Assembly: GCA_910579615.1 (NCBI GenBank)
Contig: CAJTUA010000005.1
Location: 20,023 to 84,022, forward strand
Origin: an uncultured Lachnospiraceae bacterium
GTDB lineage: Bacteria > Bacillota > Clostridia > Lachnospirales > Lachnospiraceae
Length of the DNA stretch: 64,000 bases
Direction: 5' to 3'
The notes beneath the pieces were generated by a model that searched no databases, had not been told where the DNA came from, and saw nothing but the letters and a program-made list of their open reading frames with translations. Shown piece by piece: positions 51,348 to 59,786 of the stretch (its first letter is position 1; each line of letters begins with the position of its first letter). The position numbers were made by a program, and so were the translations under genes.

Positions 51348-52235
51348 ATGGCGATTTTTGAGGGCGCAGGCGTAGCGATTGTTACACCGATGAAGGAAAA
51401 TGGAGAGGTAAATTTTGATAAGCTTGGGGAAATCATTGATTTCCAGATTGAAAATGGCACGGACAGTATCATTATCTGTGGAACGACGGGGGAAGCCTCC
51501 ACTTTGTCCCATGAGGAGCATATCGAGTGCATCCGCTACACAGTACAGCATGTAAAGAAACGTGTTCCGGTGGTTGCAGGGACAGGTTCGAATTGCACGG
51601 AGACCGCAGTTTACCTTTCAAAACAGGCGAGGGATGACGGCGCGGACGGACTTTTGCTCGTAACGCCGTACTATAACAAGGCGACACAGAAGGGCTTGAT
51701 TCGTCATTTTACGGAGGTTGCACATGCGGTTGACATCCCGATTATCCTTTACAATGTGCCGGGGCGAACAAGCTGCAACATCCAGCCAGAGACCGCTGCA
51801 TATCTGGCGAAGAATGTGGAGAATATTGTAGCGATGAAGGAAGCGACCGGAAATATCATCCAGGCAGCGAAGACCGTGCAGCTTTGCGAGGGGGCACTGG
51901 ATCTTTATTCCGGCAACGATGACAGCATAGTGCCGATTCTTTCGCTCGGCGGCAAGGGTGTCATCTCGGTGCTTTCCAACGTGGCACCGCGCGCGACGCA
52001 CGACATTGTTGCAAAATACCTTGCTGGGGATACGAAGGGAAGCCTTGAGCTCCAGTTAAAATATTTGCCGCTCGTCGCGGCACTGTTCTCGGAAGTCAAC
52101 CCGATTCCGGTAAAAGCTGCATTGAATATGATGGGCATGGAGGTAGGACCGCTGCGTCTGCCGCTCACCGAGATGGAGGAAGCAAACGCACAAACGCTGC
52201 GCACCGAAATGCAGAAAGTCGGACTGATTGCGTAG
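51348..52235 (+). CDS. dapA: 4-hydroxy-tetrahydrodipicolinate synthase
   Basis: A 295-aa aldolase-superfamily enzyme joining pyruvate and aspartate semialdehyde, the first dedicated step to lysine and diaminopimelate. GTTGEASTLSHEEH (about 44-57), YYNKATQKGLIRHF, YNVPGRTSCN (proton-relay Tyr) and the Schiff-base Lys in VAMKEATGN (about 161) are visible. Controlled by the lysine riboswitch and followed by dapB. Confidence 0.97.
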   Translation: MAIFEGAGVAIVTPMKENGEVNFDKLGEIIDFQIENGTDSIIICGTTGEASTLSHEEHIECIRYTVQHVKKRVPVVAGTGSNCTETAVYLSKQARDDGADGLLLVTPYYNKATQKGLIRHFTEVAHAVDIPIILYNVPGRTSCNIQPETAAYLAKNVENIVAMKEATGNIIQAAKTVQLCEGALDLYSGNDDSIVPILSLGGKGVISVLSNVAPRATHDIVAKYLAGDTKGSLELQLKYLPLVAALFSEVNPIPVKAALNMMGMEVGPLRLPLTEMEEANAQTLRTEMQKVGLIA

Positions 52236-52354
52236 GGGATATGCAGAACTTTAAAACAGCATATGCCCGTACAGCCCCCCAGTGGAATTTATCGGAGCGA
52301 AGCGGAGAGAAATTGCACTGCTATGAGAGGGGGCTGGGAGGGGATATGCGGAAC
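52235..52354 (+). repeat. Long-hairpin repeat between dapA and dapB
   Basis: GCATATGCCC/GGGGATATGC outside, CAGCCCCC/GGGGGCTG in the middle and CAGTGGAATTT/AAATTGCACTG inside, with loop GGAGCGAAGCGGAG. It begins and ends with ATGC(A/G)GAACT. It lies inside the lysine operon. Confidence 0.88.
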
Positions 52355-52377
52355 TATAAATAAGAGAGGACACAATT

Positions 52378-53142
52378 ATGATAAACATTATTATGCGCGG
52401 CTGTAATGGACGAATGGGCCAGGTGATTACCGATATTATAAAAAAGGACGAGGATGTACAGATTGTGGCGGGGATTGACCTTATGCCGCTTGAGGGCAGG
52501 GAAAACCCATATCCGGTGTACGAGAATCTTGCGGAATGTAACATTCTTGCAGATGTAGTGATTGACTTTTCCTCCCCGAAGGGGCTGACGGAACTGCTTA
52601 GCGTCTGCCGGGAAAGAAAGCTCCCGATTGTGTTGTGTACGACAGGCTTCTCGGAAGAACAGCTCGCCCAGATTGAGGAGGCAGCAAAGGAAATTGCGAT
52701 TTTGCGCTCCGCGAATATGTCGCTTGGCATCAATACGCTTGCAAAGCTTGCGGAGGCGGCGGCAAAAATACTTGCGGAAGCAGGCTTTGACATGGAGATT
52801 GTGGAGCGTCACCACAGCAGAAAACTGGACGCACCGTCAGGAACGGCACTGCTTTTAGCCGACCGCATGAATGCCGCCCTGGGGCAGAAGTACCACTATA
52901 CCTTTGACCGCAGCGGGCGCAGGCAGGAGCGTGACCCGAAAGAGATTGGTATTTCGGCAGTGCGCGGCGGCACAATTGTCGGGGAGCACGAGATAATATT
53001 TGCCGGGCGCGATGAGGTCATTGAGTTAAAACATACGGCATATTCGCGCGAAGTATTTGCCACAGGCGCTGTACAGGCGGCGAAATTCCTCGCCGGGAGA
53101 AAAGCAGGTATGTACGATATGCGGGGCGTTGTCGGGGCATAG
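52378..53142 (+). CDS. dapB: 4-hydroxy-tetrahydrodipicolinate reductase
   Basis: A 254-aa NAD(P)H-dependent enzyme, second step of the lysine/diaminopimelate branch. An N-terminal nucleotide site (IIMRGCNGRMGQVI) and the catalytic EIVERHHSRKLDAPSGTALLLAD motif (about 139-161) are present, and VVGA ends the protein. Length is typical. Confidence 0.97.
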   Translation: MINIIMRGCNGRMGQVITDIIKKDEDVQIVAGIDLMPLEGRENPYPVYENLAECNILADVVIDFSSPKGLTELLSVCRERKLPIVLCTTGFSEEQLAQIEEAAKEIAILRSANMSLGINTLAKLAEAAAKILAEAGFDMEIVERHHSRKLDAPSGTALLLADRMNAALGQKYHYTFDRSGRRQERDPKEIGISAVRGGTIVGEHEIIFAGRDEVIELKHTAYSREVFATGAVQAAKFLAGRKAGMYDMRGVVGA

Positions 53143-53154
53143 GAATATTTTGGA

Positions 53155-53192
53155 GCCGCTGCAAAACAGAAGGATGCAGCGGCTTCTTTTTT
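53155..53192 (+). terminator. Terminator of dapAB
   Basis: GCCGCTGC and GCAGCGGC form an 8-bp stem around 13 bases, followed by TTCTTTTTTG. Confidence 0.9.
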
Positions 53193-53416
53193 GTGCGCGG
53201 CGTGTAGTGGAGGGAAAACGTTTCCTCTCGATGACAGGGGCGCAGAAAACGCCCCTTTGTTTGGCTGTGGTAAAACGGTTCACAGGATTTTCACACAATG
53301 CGCCGCAAGTGTTCACAATTTGATGCTAGAATTATGAAAAAACAGCATATTTCTGCGTAAAATCCGGGAAAGGATATCCGGAAGTATGCCGAACGAAAAA
53401 CAGGAGGAAGGATACA

Positions 53417-54439
53417 TTGATTGAGGTAAAAAATCTCGTAAAAAAATACGGTGACCATACTGCGGTGGATCATTTGAATTTTACCGTAGAAAAGGGACAG
53501 ATTCTTGGTTTCCTAGGTCCAAACGGTGCCGGGAAATCAACGACAATGAATATGTTGACCGGATATATCTCCATGACCGAGGGGAGTGTCACCATCAATG
53601 GTTTTGACATTTATGAGGAGCCGGAGGAGGCAAAAAAATCAATCGGTTACCTGCCGGAGCTGCCTCCGGTCTACCCGGACATGACGGTGCGGGAATACTT
53701 AAAATTTGTGATGGATATCAAAAAAGTGCCGCGTAGCGTGCGCGCGGCAATGCTTGAGGACATTATGGCGCGCACACAGATTGCGGGGGTTGCAGACCGC
53801 CTGATTCGCCATCTCTCAAAAGGATTTAAACAGCGCGTCGGCTTGGCGCAGGCGATTGCGGGTTATCCGGAAGTCATCATCTTAGATGAGCCGACGGTTG
53901 GTCTTGACCCAATGCAGATTATCGAGATTCGCGACCTGATTAAAGAACTTGCCCAAAAACATACCGTCATTATCAGCTCGCATATTCTTTCGGAAATCAG
54001 CGAAGTCTGCGATACGGTCATGATTATCAATAAAGGAAAACTTGTCGTGATGGACAGCGTGGAAAATCTGCCGAAGCACCTGGAACACTCGATGAGCCTG
54101 AAGCTTCTTGTAAAGGGAGAGGAGAGCCGCATCCGTGCAGCGCTCGCACCAGTCGGGCAGGTGGAAAAAATTTCGGTGGAACGCAGCGAGCAGGAAGGCT
54201 TACTCTCGGTTTCCATTGGAACAAAGAACAAAACCGATGTGCGCGAGGAGGTTTTCTATGCCCTGGCAGCCGCGAAATGCCCGATTTTTGAAATGACAGC
54301 AAACAGCATGTCCCTGGAAGATATCTTCCTTGAAATGACAAAAGACGAGCAGGGAAATGCTTTTGGCGCGTCCGCGGCAGAAAAAGAGGACGGCGGAAAA
54401 GAGAAGGAAAACGAAGATGCCGCAGGAGAGGAGGAATAA
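53417..54439 (+). CDS. ABC transporter ATP-binding protein (GldA-like)
   Basis: A 340-aa ATPase: Walker A GPNGAGKSTT (about 36-45), signature LSKGFKQRVGLAQA, Walker B VIILDEPTVGLDP and the switch His in IISSHIL. A charged C-terminal extension (about 305-340) is Glu/Lys-rich. Start is TTG at 53417, following AGGAGGAAGG. It begins a four-gene operon with an ABC-2 permease, a GldG-like protein and a DUF4340 protein. Confidence 0.93.
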   Translation: MIEVKNLVKKYGDHTAVDHLNFTVEKGQILGFLGPNGAGKSTTMNMLTGYISMTEGSVTINGFDIYEEPEEAKKSIGYLPELPPVYPDMTVREYLKFVMDIKKVPRSVRAAMLEDIMARTQIAGVADRLIRHLSKGFKQRVGLAQAIAGYPEVIILDEPTVGLDPMQIIEIRDLIKELAQKHTVIISSHILSEISEVCDTVMIINKGKLVVMDSVENLPKHLEHSMSLKLLVKGEESRIRAALAPVGQVEKISVERSEQEGLLSVSIGTKNKTDVREEVFYALAAAKCPIFEMTANSMSLEDIFLEMTKDEQGNAFGASAAEKEDGGKEKENEDAAGEEE

Positions 54440-54442
54440 AAA

Positions 54443-55306
54443 ATGTTGGCGATTTATAAAAAAGAAATGCGTACTTATTTTACCTCCATCGTGGGGTATC
54501 TGTTCCTGGGCTTTTTCTTAGCACTCATCGGGCTGTATTTCTATGCCCAGAACCTATATTCCGCAAGCCCGAATTTCGGCTATGCGCTCGGCGGGGTCAT
54601 GATGTTTTTTATCCTGCTTGTGCCGATGGTGACGATGCGCATCATGGCGGAGGAGAATAAGCAAAAAACCGACCAATTGCTTTACACAAGCCCGCTCTCC
54701 GTGACAAAAATCATCCTTGGAAAGTATTTTTCCATCCTTTCCATGTTCGGGATTGTTATGCTGATTACCTGCATTTACCCGCCAATCCTCTCAAAATACG
54801 GCGCGGTCAACTATAAAATGTCCTACGCCTGCATTCTGGCGTTTTTCCTGATGGGCGCGGCGTACATGGCAATCGGGCTGTTCATTTCTTCGGTCACAGA
54901 AAGCCAGGCGTTCGCGGCAATCATGACCTTCGTGGTGGTCATTCTCTCAGTTTTTGCCACGCAGATTGCCGAGCTTTTGCCAACAACGGCAAGGACGGCA
55001 TGGCTGTTGTTTTCGGTGTTGCTTTTAGGGATTGCGTGGCTGACCTATGTGCTCATGCATAATATTACCGTAAGCATTGCATTTGCTGTTCTTGCGGAGA
55101 TTGCGCTTTTTGCGCTTTACCGCGTAAAACCGGATGCATTGGAAGGTTCGCTTTTAAACGTGTTCGGGTGGTTTTCCATCAGCGACCGATTTGTAAACTT
55201 TGCCTATGGTGAATTTGACGTGGCAGCAATTGTCTATTATATCAGTTACTGCGTGCTCTTTGTATTTTTGACGATTCAGGCAATCAAAAAGAAGAGATGG
55301 AGCTAA
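54443..55306 (+). CDS. ABC-2 type permease (GldF-like)
   Basis: A 287-aa membrane protein with six predicted helices and the EMRTYFTSIVGYLFLGFFLALIG start typical of ABC-2/GldF permeases. It forms the membrane channel with the preceding ATPase; the genes are 3 bases apart. Substrate unknown. In gliding Bacteroidetes GldF works with GldA and GldG, but here gliding is not expected and the set resembles Firmicute relatives. Confidence 0.88.
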   Translation: MLAIYKKEMRTYFTSIVGYLFLGFFLALIGLYFYAQNLYSASPNFGYALGGVMMFFILLVPMVTMRIMAEENKQKTDQLLYTSPLSVTKIILGKYFSILSMFGIVMLITCIYPPILSKYGAVNYKMSYACILAFFLMGAAYMAIGLFISSVTESQAFAAIMTFVVVILSVFATQIAELLPTTARTAWLLFSVLLLGIAWLTYVLMHNITVSIAFAVLAEIALFALYRVKPDALEGSLLNVFGWFSISDRFVNFAYGEFDVAAIVYYISYCVLFVFLTIQAIKKKRWS

Positions 55307-55324
55307 CGGGAAGGAGAAAAAAAG

Positions 55325-56779
55325 ATGGCAGAAAAAGAAATAACAGAAAAAGAAAAGCTTGGCGGACGGGTAAAAGCCTCCTTTGAGACGAGGAAATTTA
55401 AGGGCGGTGCTTATGCGACGCTGCTTTCCGCGATTGCGGTTGCGCTTGTGATTGTAGTAAACCTCCTTGTGACAAAGCTCGACATACAATTTGATTTGAC
55501 CGATGACGGGAAATACAGCCTCGACGGGGAAACCATCCGGCTCTTAAAGGAAATTGACGAGGATATCACGGTTTATTACCTTGTGCAGAGCGGCAACGAA
55601 ATCACATATTTTGACCGCCTGTTTACCAAATATGATGATTACAACAGCCATATCAAGATTGAATATAAAGACCCGGTGCTGCATCCAAGGTTCGCGTCGC
55701 AGTACGTGGAGGATAATGTAACCGAACAGAGCTTCCTTGTTGTCAACGAGGAGACGGGAAAAGCGAAATATGTACCGTACTCTGAGGCAGTGGTTCAGGA
55801 GATAAACTACAATACCTTCCAGATGCAGGCCACGGGGATTTCATTGGAAACCGGTCTGAATGCGGCAATACAGTATGTGACAAACGATGATTTGCCGGTG
55901 CTTTACAATGTGCAGGGGCATGGCGAGAGCAGCATGTCATCGAAGCTTTCCGATTACCTGACTAAAAATAACATCTCGGTCAATGATATCCGCCTTGTAA
56001 CGCAGGAAGCGGTGCCGGAGGATTGCGATATTCTTTTCATCAATCAGCCGCAGTCCGATTACATGCCGGAAGAAATCACGATGATAAAGCAATACCTTGC
56101 GGCGGGCGGGGATGCCATCTGGATTCTCGATTTTGTGACACCGGAGCTTCCGAATTTCATGGAGCTGCTTGCCTACTATGGCATGGATGTGCAGGAGGGG
56201 CTGGTTTTGGAGGGGGATTCGCGGCATTATATGTTCCAGGCACCGTATGTGGTGCTGCCAACGGTTTATAATACGGAGATTACAAACAGCGTGCGCGGTA
56301 AAAAATATGTTGTGATGCAGAGTTCGACAGGTATTTTGCTGCGCGAAGATAAGAGGGATTCCCTCAGCATCGAAAAACTCCTTGAAACCTCCGAAACATC
56401 CTACATCAAGCCGATGCAGGCGGAAACACTTGAAAAAGAGGACGATGATTTGCAGGGACGTTTTTGCGTGGGGTTAAAAATCACCGAGCAGGCAGGGGAA
56501 GAGGAGATGCGGATTGCCGTGTACTCCGCAAAATTTTTCCTGGACGATACGTTGGTTGCAAACAGTTCATACGGCAATGGCGATATTCTGCTCAATACCA
56601 TCAATATTTTTACCGAACAGGAAAATGCGGTGGCAGTGGCAGCAAAGAGCCTGGCGGAGCCACAGCTTACCATCGCCAGCGCCGAGGCAAACCGGATTGC
56701 GGTAACCGTAGCAGTGATAATGCCGCTTTGCATCATCGGCATCGGAATCTATGTTGTTGTGCGCAGGCGCAAGAAATAA
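55325..56779 (+). CDS. GldG-like ABC-associated protein
   Basis: A 484-aa protein with an N-terminal membrane helix (about 40-58), a long extracytoplasmic region carrying a GldG/ABC-type uncharacterised domain (about 165-365; NVQGHGESSMSSKLSDYLTKNNI, DCDILFINQPQSDY) and a C-terminal helix with RRRKK. Such proteins form the third component of Gld-type exporters. It is 18 bases after the permease. Confidence 0.85.
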   Translation: MAEKEITEKEKLGGRVKASFETRKFKGGAYATLLSAIAVALVIVVNLLVTKLDIQFDLTDDGKYSLDGETIRLLKEIDEDITVYYLVQSGNEITYFDRLFTKYDDYNSHIKIEYKDPVLHPRFASQYVEDNVTEQSFLVVNEETGKAKYVPYSEAVVQEINYNTFQMQATGISLETGLNAAIQYVTNDDLPVLYNVQGHGESSMSSKLSDYLTKNNISVNDIRLVTQEAVPEDCDILFINQPQSDYMPEEITMIKQYLAAGGDAIWILDFVTPELPNFMELLAYYGMDVQEGLVLEGDSRHYMFQAPYVVLPTVYNTEITNSVRGKKYVVMQSSTGILLREDKRDSLSIEKLLETSETSYIKPMQAETLEKEDDDLQGRFCVGLKITEQAGEEEMRIAVYSAKFFLDDTLVANSSYGNGDILLNTINIFTEQENAVAVAAKSLAEPQLTIASAEANRIAVTVAVIMPLCIIGIGIYVVVRRRKK

Positions 56780-56780
56780 T

Positions 56781-56903
56781 AGAGAAATGCAAAACTCAAA
56801 ACAGCATGTTCCCGGACACCGCCCCAGTGGGATTATTTCGGAGCAAGGCGGAGAAAAAATCCCACTGCCGGTTATGGGTGGTGGGAGGGAACATGCGGAA
56901 CTT
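56781..56903 (+). repeat. Long-hairpin repeat before the DUF4340 gene
   Basis: GCATGTTCCC/GGGAACATGC outside, CACCGCCC/GGGTGGTG in the middle and CAGTGGGATT/AATCCCACTG inside, with loop GGAGCAAGGCGGAG. It is within the Gld-type operon. Confidence 0.88.
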
Positions 56904-56921
56904 AATATGGAGGTTTTTTTC

Positions 56922-58397
56922 ATGGCTTCATCGAAGAAAAAAAAGAAGAATATGGTGACGCTGCTCTCCCTTTTTGCGGTACTCCTCCTCCTGATTGTGG
57001 CATATATGGCGGCAACAAAATGGAAGGACGCACAGAAGGAAAAGGACGAGGAGCAAGGCGCGGATGAGGGCATATTGCTGGCAGCGGTGGAAACATCCGA
57101 GATTGCGGCCATCCACATAGCGGATGATTTGTATTCCTGCACCATCGAAGCAAAAGAAAACACATGGGTAATGCAGGGGGACGAGGAATTTCCACTGGAT
57201 AAAACTGTGGTGGATACAATGGCGGAACGCCTAAAAGATTTCCGGGCAACGCGGCTGGTGCTGCCGGATGCACAGGACTTGTCAGAATATGGTCTTTTGG
57301 AGCCAGTGCTGTCTGTTAAGGTGCAGAAAAAAGACGGAACACAGCTTACCATCTGCCTCGGTGATAATTCAAGCGCGGATGGAGGATATTATGTCTGCAT
57401 CGGCGGTGCAAGTGATGTATATCTTGTTGAGGCGGGGACAAGGGATTGCTTTTACCTCTCGCAGACGGAGCTTATGAGCCTTGATACCGTACCTTCATTC
57501 TCCGCTGAATCCGCGGCAGGATTAAAGGTTACGAGTGGTGAATATCCGTCTTTTACCATCAAGGACAGTACACAGGATTTAAAGGATTTAACAGCAATGG
57601 CATTATACACGATGGCGCTGTACGATGTGTATGAGAAACCCGTGCGCATAGACCTTACCAATTTTGCGGCACTTATGGAGAATTACACGGCAATCTCGCT
57701 TGGGGAATTTGTGGCGTACCATGCTGCGGATGCGGCGGATTATGGTCTTTTAACACCTTCGGACGCACTGACAGTATGGTATGCGAAAACCGGGTCGGAC
57801 GGGGCAGAAGAAACGGAGGAATTTACCATTTATTTTGGCAGGAAATCGGAGGATGGAAGCGGTGTCTATGTGCGGCTTGAGGGCTCAAACCAGATATTTT
57901 TGATGCCTGTAGAGACACAGGAGAGCCTGCTTGCGGCAGATGTTTTTTCGGCAATCAGCAAATATACGCAGATGGTAAATATTACAATGATATCCGGGCT
58001 GAATGCTGCGTATGACAAAACAACGAGGGTGTTTGGTGTGACGCATGAAGCGGCGGAGGAAGGTTCGGGTACAACTGCGACGACGGATTATTTTACGGTG
58101 GATGGAAAATCCTTAAATGAGGAGGAGGGCGATGCCTTCCGTGATATCTACCAGGCAATCATCGCGCTGCGGCTGACGAAAGAATTGCCTGCGGATGCAC
58201 AGGTTGGCACGGATGCCGTGCTTGCGCTTACCTTCTTAGAAGACGGTACAGGAAAGGAGATGCATGTGGTGCGCTATCTTCCGGTTGCAGGAGATGCACA
58301 ACATTACGCGATTGAAGAAAACGGCACCTGCATTTTCATGGCAGATGCCGCGCCGGTGGATGCACTGATTGCCCAGCTGAAGGAATATCAGCCGTAA
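56922..58397 (+). CDS. DUF4340-type membrane-anchored protein
   Basis: A 491-aa protein with a Lys-rich start, one N-terminal membrane helix (about 12-30) and a large extracytoplasmic part with repeated beta modules (EIAAIHIADDLYSCTIEAKENTWVMQ; LEPVLSVKVQKKDGTQLTICLGDNSS), as in DUF4340 proteins that accompany Gld-type ABC systems. ATG 56922 follows TGGAGG; a longer frame to 56751 crosses the repeat. It is the last gene of the operon. Confidence 0.85.
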   Translation: MASSKKKKKNMVTLLSLFAVLLLLIVAYMAATKWKDAQKEKDEEQGADEGILLAAVETSEIAAIHIADDLYSCTIEAKENTWVMQGDEEFPLDKTVVDTMAERLKDFRATRLVLPDAQDLSEYGLLEPVLSVKVQKKDGTQLTICLGDNSSADGGYYVCIGGASDVYLVEAGTRDCFYLSQTELMSLDTVPSFSAESAAGLKVTSGEYPSFTIKDSTQDLKDLTAMALYTMALYDVYEKPVRIDLTNFAALMENYTAISLGEFVAYHAADAADYGLLTPSDALTVWYAKTGSDGAEETEEFTIYFGRKSEDGSGVYVRLEGSNQIFLMPVETQESLLAADVFSAISKYTQMVNITMISGLNAAYDKTTRVFGVTHEAAEEGSGTTATTDYFTVDGKSLNEEEGDAFRDIYQAIIALRLTKELPADAQVGTDAVLALTFLEDGTGKEMHVVRYLPVAGDAQHYAIEENGTCIFMADAAPVDALIAQLKEYQP

Positions 58398-58465
58398 AAA
58401 AAGCAGTACCGGACAACATCAACCTTTCAGCCTTTTTAAGTACTGCAAAGCAGTATTGGATAACA

Positions 58466-59248
58466 TCAACCTTTCAGTCTCTTTAAATACTGCTTTGGTG
58501 TAATCCCCATAAACTCCTTAAATTCTCTTTGAAAATGCGCCTGGTCGGAATAGCCTGCCTGCAAAATGGCACTGGCAATCTTCCGGTCAGGTGTTTTTTT
58601 CAGCTTCGCGAGCGTGCTCTGGAAGCGCACCTGTTTGCAGAAAAGCTTTGGCCCAAGCCCGAGGGAGGAAAGAAAGAGGCGGTTGATGTGCCGCTCGGAG
58701 TAGGAAAGCTCCCTTGCAAGCTCGGTGACATGAAGTGTCCCTTCCTCTAGCAGAATGCGGTGAAGGATGTGGGTAACGGCAGGCGGCGTGGGATATTTTT
58801 TAAAGCACGGCAGGACGTTTTCGGAAAAATAGGAAGTCCTTTTCTCAAGCGATTCAAAACGGGCAAGGTTTGCGGGCAGAAGCGGGGAATAATCCTCTGG
58901 ATTCTCAAGCGGGAGGATACGCCCGCAAAGCTGCCTGGGAGAAATTGAATTATTGCGGTAAAAGATTCCGGGGGCAAAGCGGATGCCAAAATAACGACAG
59001 CCAGGAACCACTGCCGCCTCTCGGCGCTCCTTCGCAGCACCAAGCAGCAGAAGCGGCGGGGAAGGCATGGCGGAAGGCGCAAGGGGAATCAAAAGCTCAA
59101 TGCATGCCCCGCAGATAAAAGGCACGCAGATATCGGTTGCAATAAATTCATAGGAAGTAAAAACGGCGGGGGCGGTGCCGGAGCATTCCCTGTATCCGTC
59201 GGTATGAAAAGGCAGCAGTGGCTGCTGCATAACAAATGTCTCCTGCAT
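58466..59248 (-). CDS. AraC-family transcription regulator
   Basis: A 260-aa regulator. The N-terminal part (about 1-150) is an unassigned sensor region resembling DUF6597-type AraC proteins. The C-terminal HTH_18 domain (about 165-258) has LHVTELARELSYSERHINRLFLSSLGLGPK and ASAILQAGYSDQAHFQREFKEFMGITPKQYLK. ATG 59248 follows GAGGTTTT; 59266 is possible. Its target is unknown. Confidence 0.9.
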   Translation of the reverse strand: MQETFVMQQPLLPFHTDGYRECSGTAPAVFTSYEFIATDICVPFICGACIELLIPLAPSAMPSPPLLLLGAAKERREAAVVPGCRYFGIRFAPGIFYRNNSISPRQLCGRILPLENPEDYSPLLPANLARFESLEKRTSYFSENVLPCFKKYPTPPAVTHILHRILLEEGTLHVTELARELSYSERHINRLFLSSLGLGPKLFCKQVRFQSTLAKLKKTPDRKIASAILQAGYSDQAHFQREFKEFMGITPKQYLKRLKG

Positions 59249-59458
59249 AAAACCTCGATTCTGCACATCGGTGTGCGGTTAAGAATAAATTGGACAAACC
59301 ATCCGGAATAAACTCCATAAAACATGGGAAGAACAATCACTTTCCATTATAGTGTATGCCTTTTGAAGAAAAAGGTCAACAGAATTCGTGAAATCAGATA
59401 ACTTATGTCTGATTTATTCAATAAAATAGAGCAAAAGGGCAAAAAACGGGAAATGCAA
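59249..59458. other. Intergenic stretch, no gene seen
   Basis: This lies between the divergent AraC gene and the amt promoter. It is AT-rich in its right part. No operator repeat was noticed. Confidence 0.4.
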
Positions 59459-59487
59459 TTGACAGAGGGAAAAAATGGTGATATACT
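59459..59487 (+). promoter_or_regulatory. amt promoter
   Basis: TTGACA, 17 bp and TATACT with near-consensus spacing. Start near 59494 gives a 290-nt leader. Confidence 0.85.
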
Positions 59488-59493
59488 CACACC

Positions 59494-59638
59494 CAGGAAA
59501 GCAAAGGCGCTATGGAAACTGATTCGGTCAGGACACATGGCGCTTTTTCTTTTTGGCGCGGCATAGAAAACAAGACAGACGGTGCAACGGGGCATCCAAC
59601 AAAACAAAGCCCTGCTGCACCGTTTTTTTTGCATAAGC
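59494..59638 (+). promoter_or_regulatory. amt leader with two successive terminator-like hairpins
   Basis: Hairpin 1 is GCGCTATG with CATGGCGC enclosing CTGA-TTCGG-TCAG, followed by TTTTTCTTTTT (to about 59555). Hairpin 2 is ACGGTGCA..GGGGC with GCCC..TGCACCGT, followed by T8 (to about 59632). Two terminators between promoter and gene imply a transcription-attenuation control. The signal is unknown. Confidence 0.7.
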
Positions 59639-59786
59639 GCCATCAAAAACAGCAGAATCCCCCAACAGCACCCGGGTAATTTTTCAGAGCAATCTGCTGA
59701 GAACGCAGATAAGCGCTGAAAGATTCCTCTGTTACATATCGGTGTTGGCAAGGGCATATGCAAAACTTGAAATGGAGGGTTGATTT

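Noticed and set aside
59494..59638. ANTAR-type P1/P2 antitermination motif or glutamine riboswitch
   Set aside because: The loops do not show the A1-G4 hexaloop pattern or known glnA RNA core, so only a generic attenuator is claimed.
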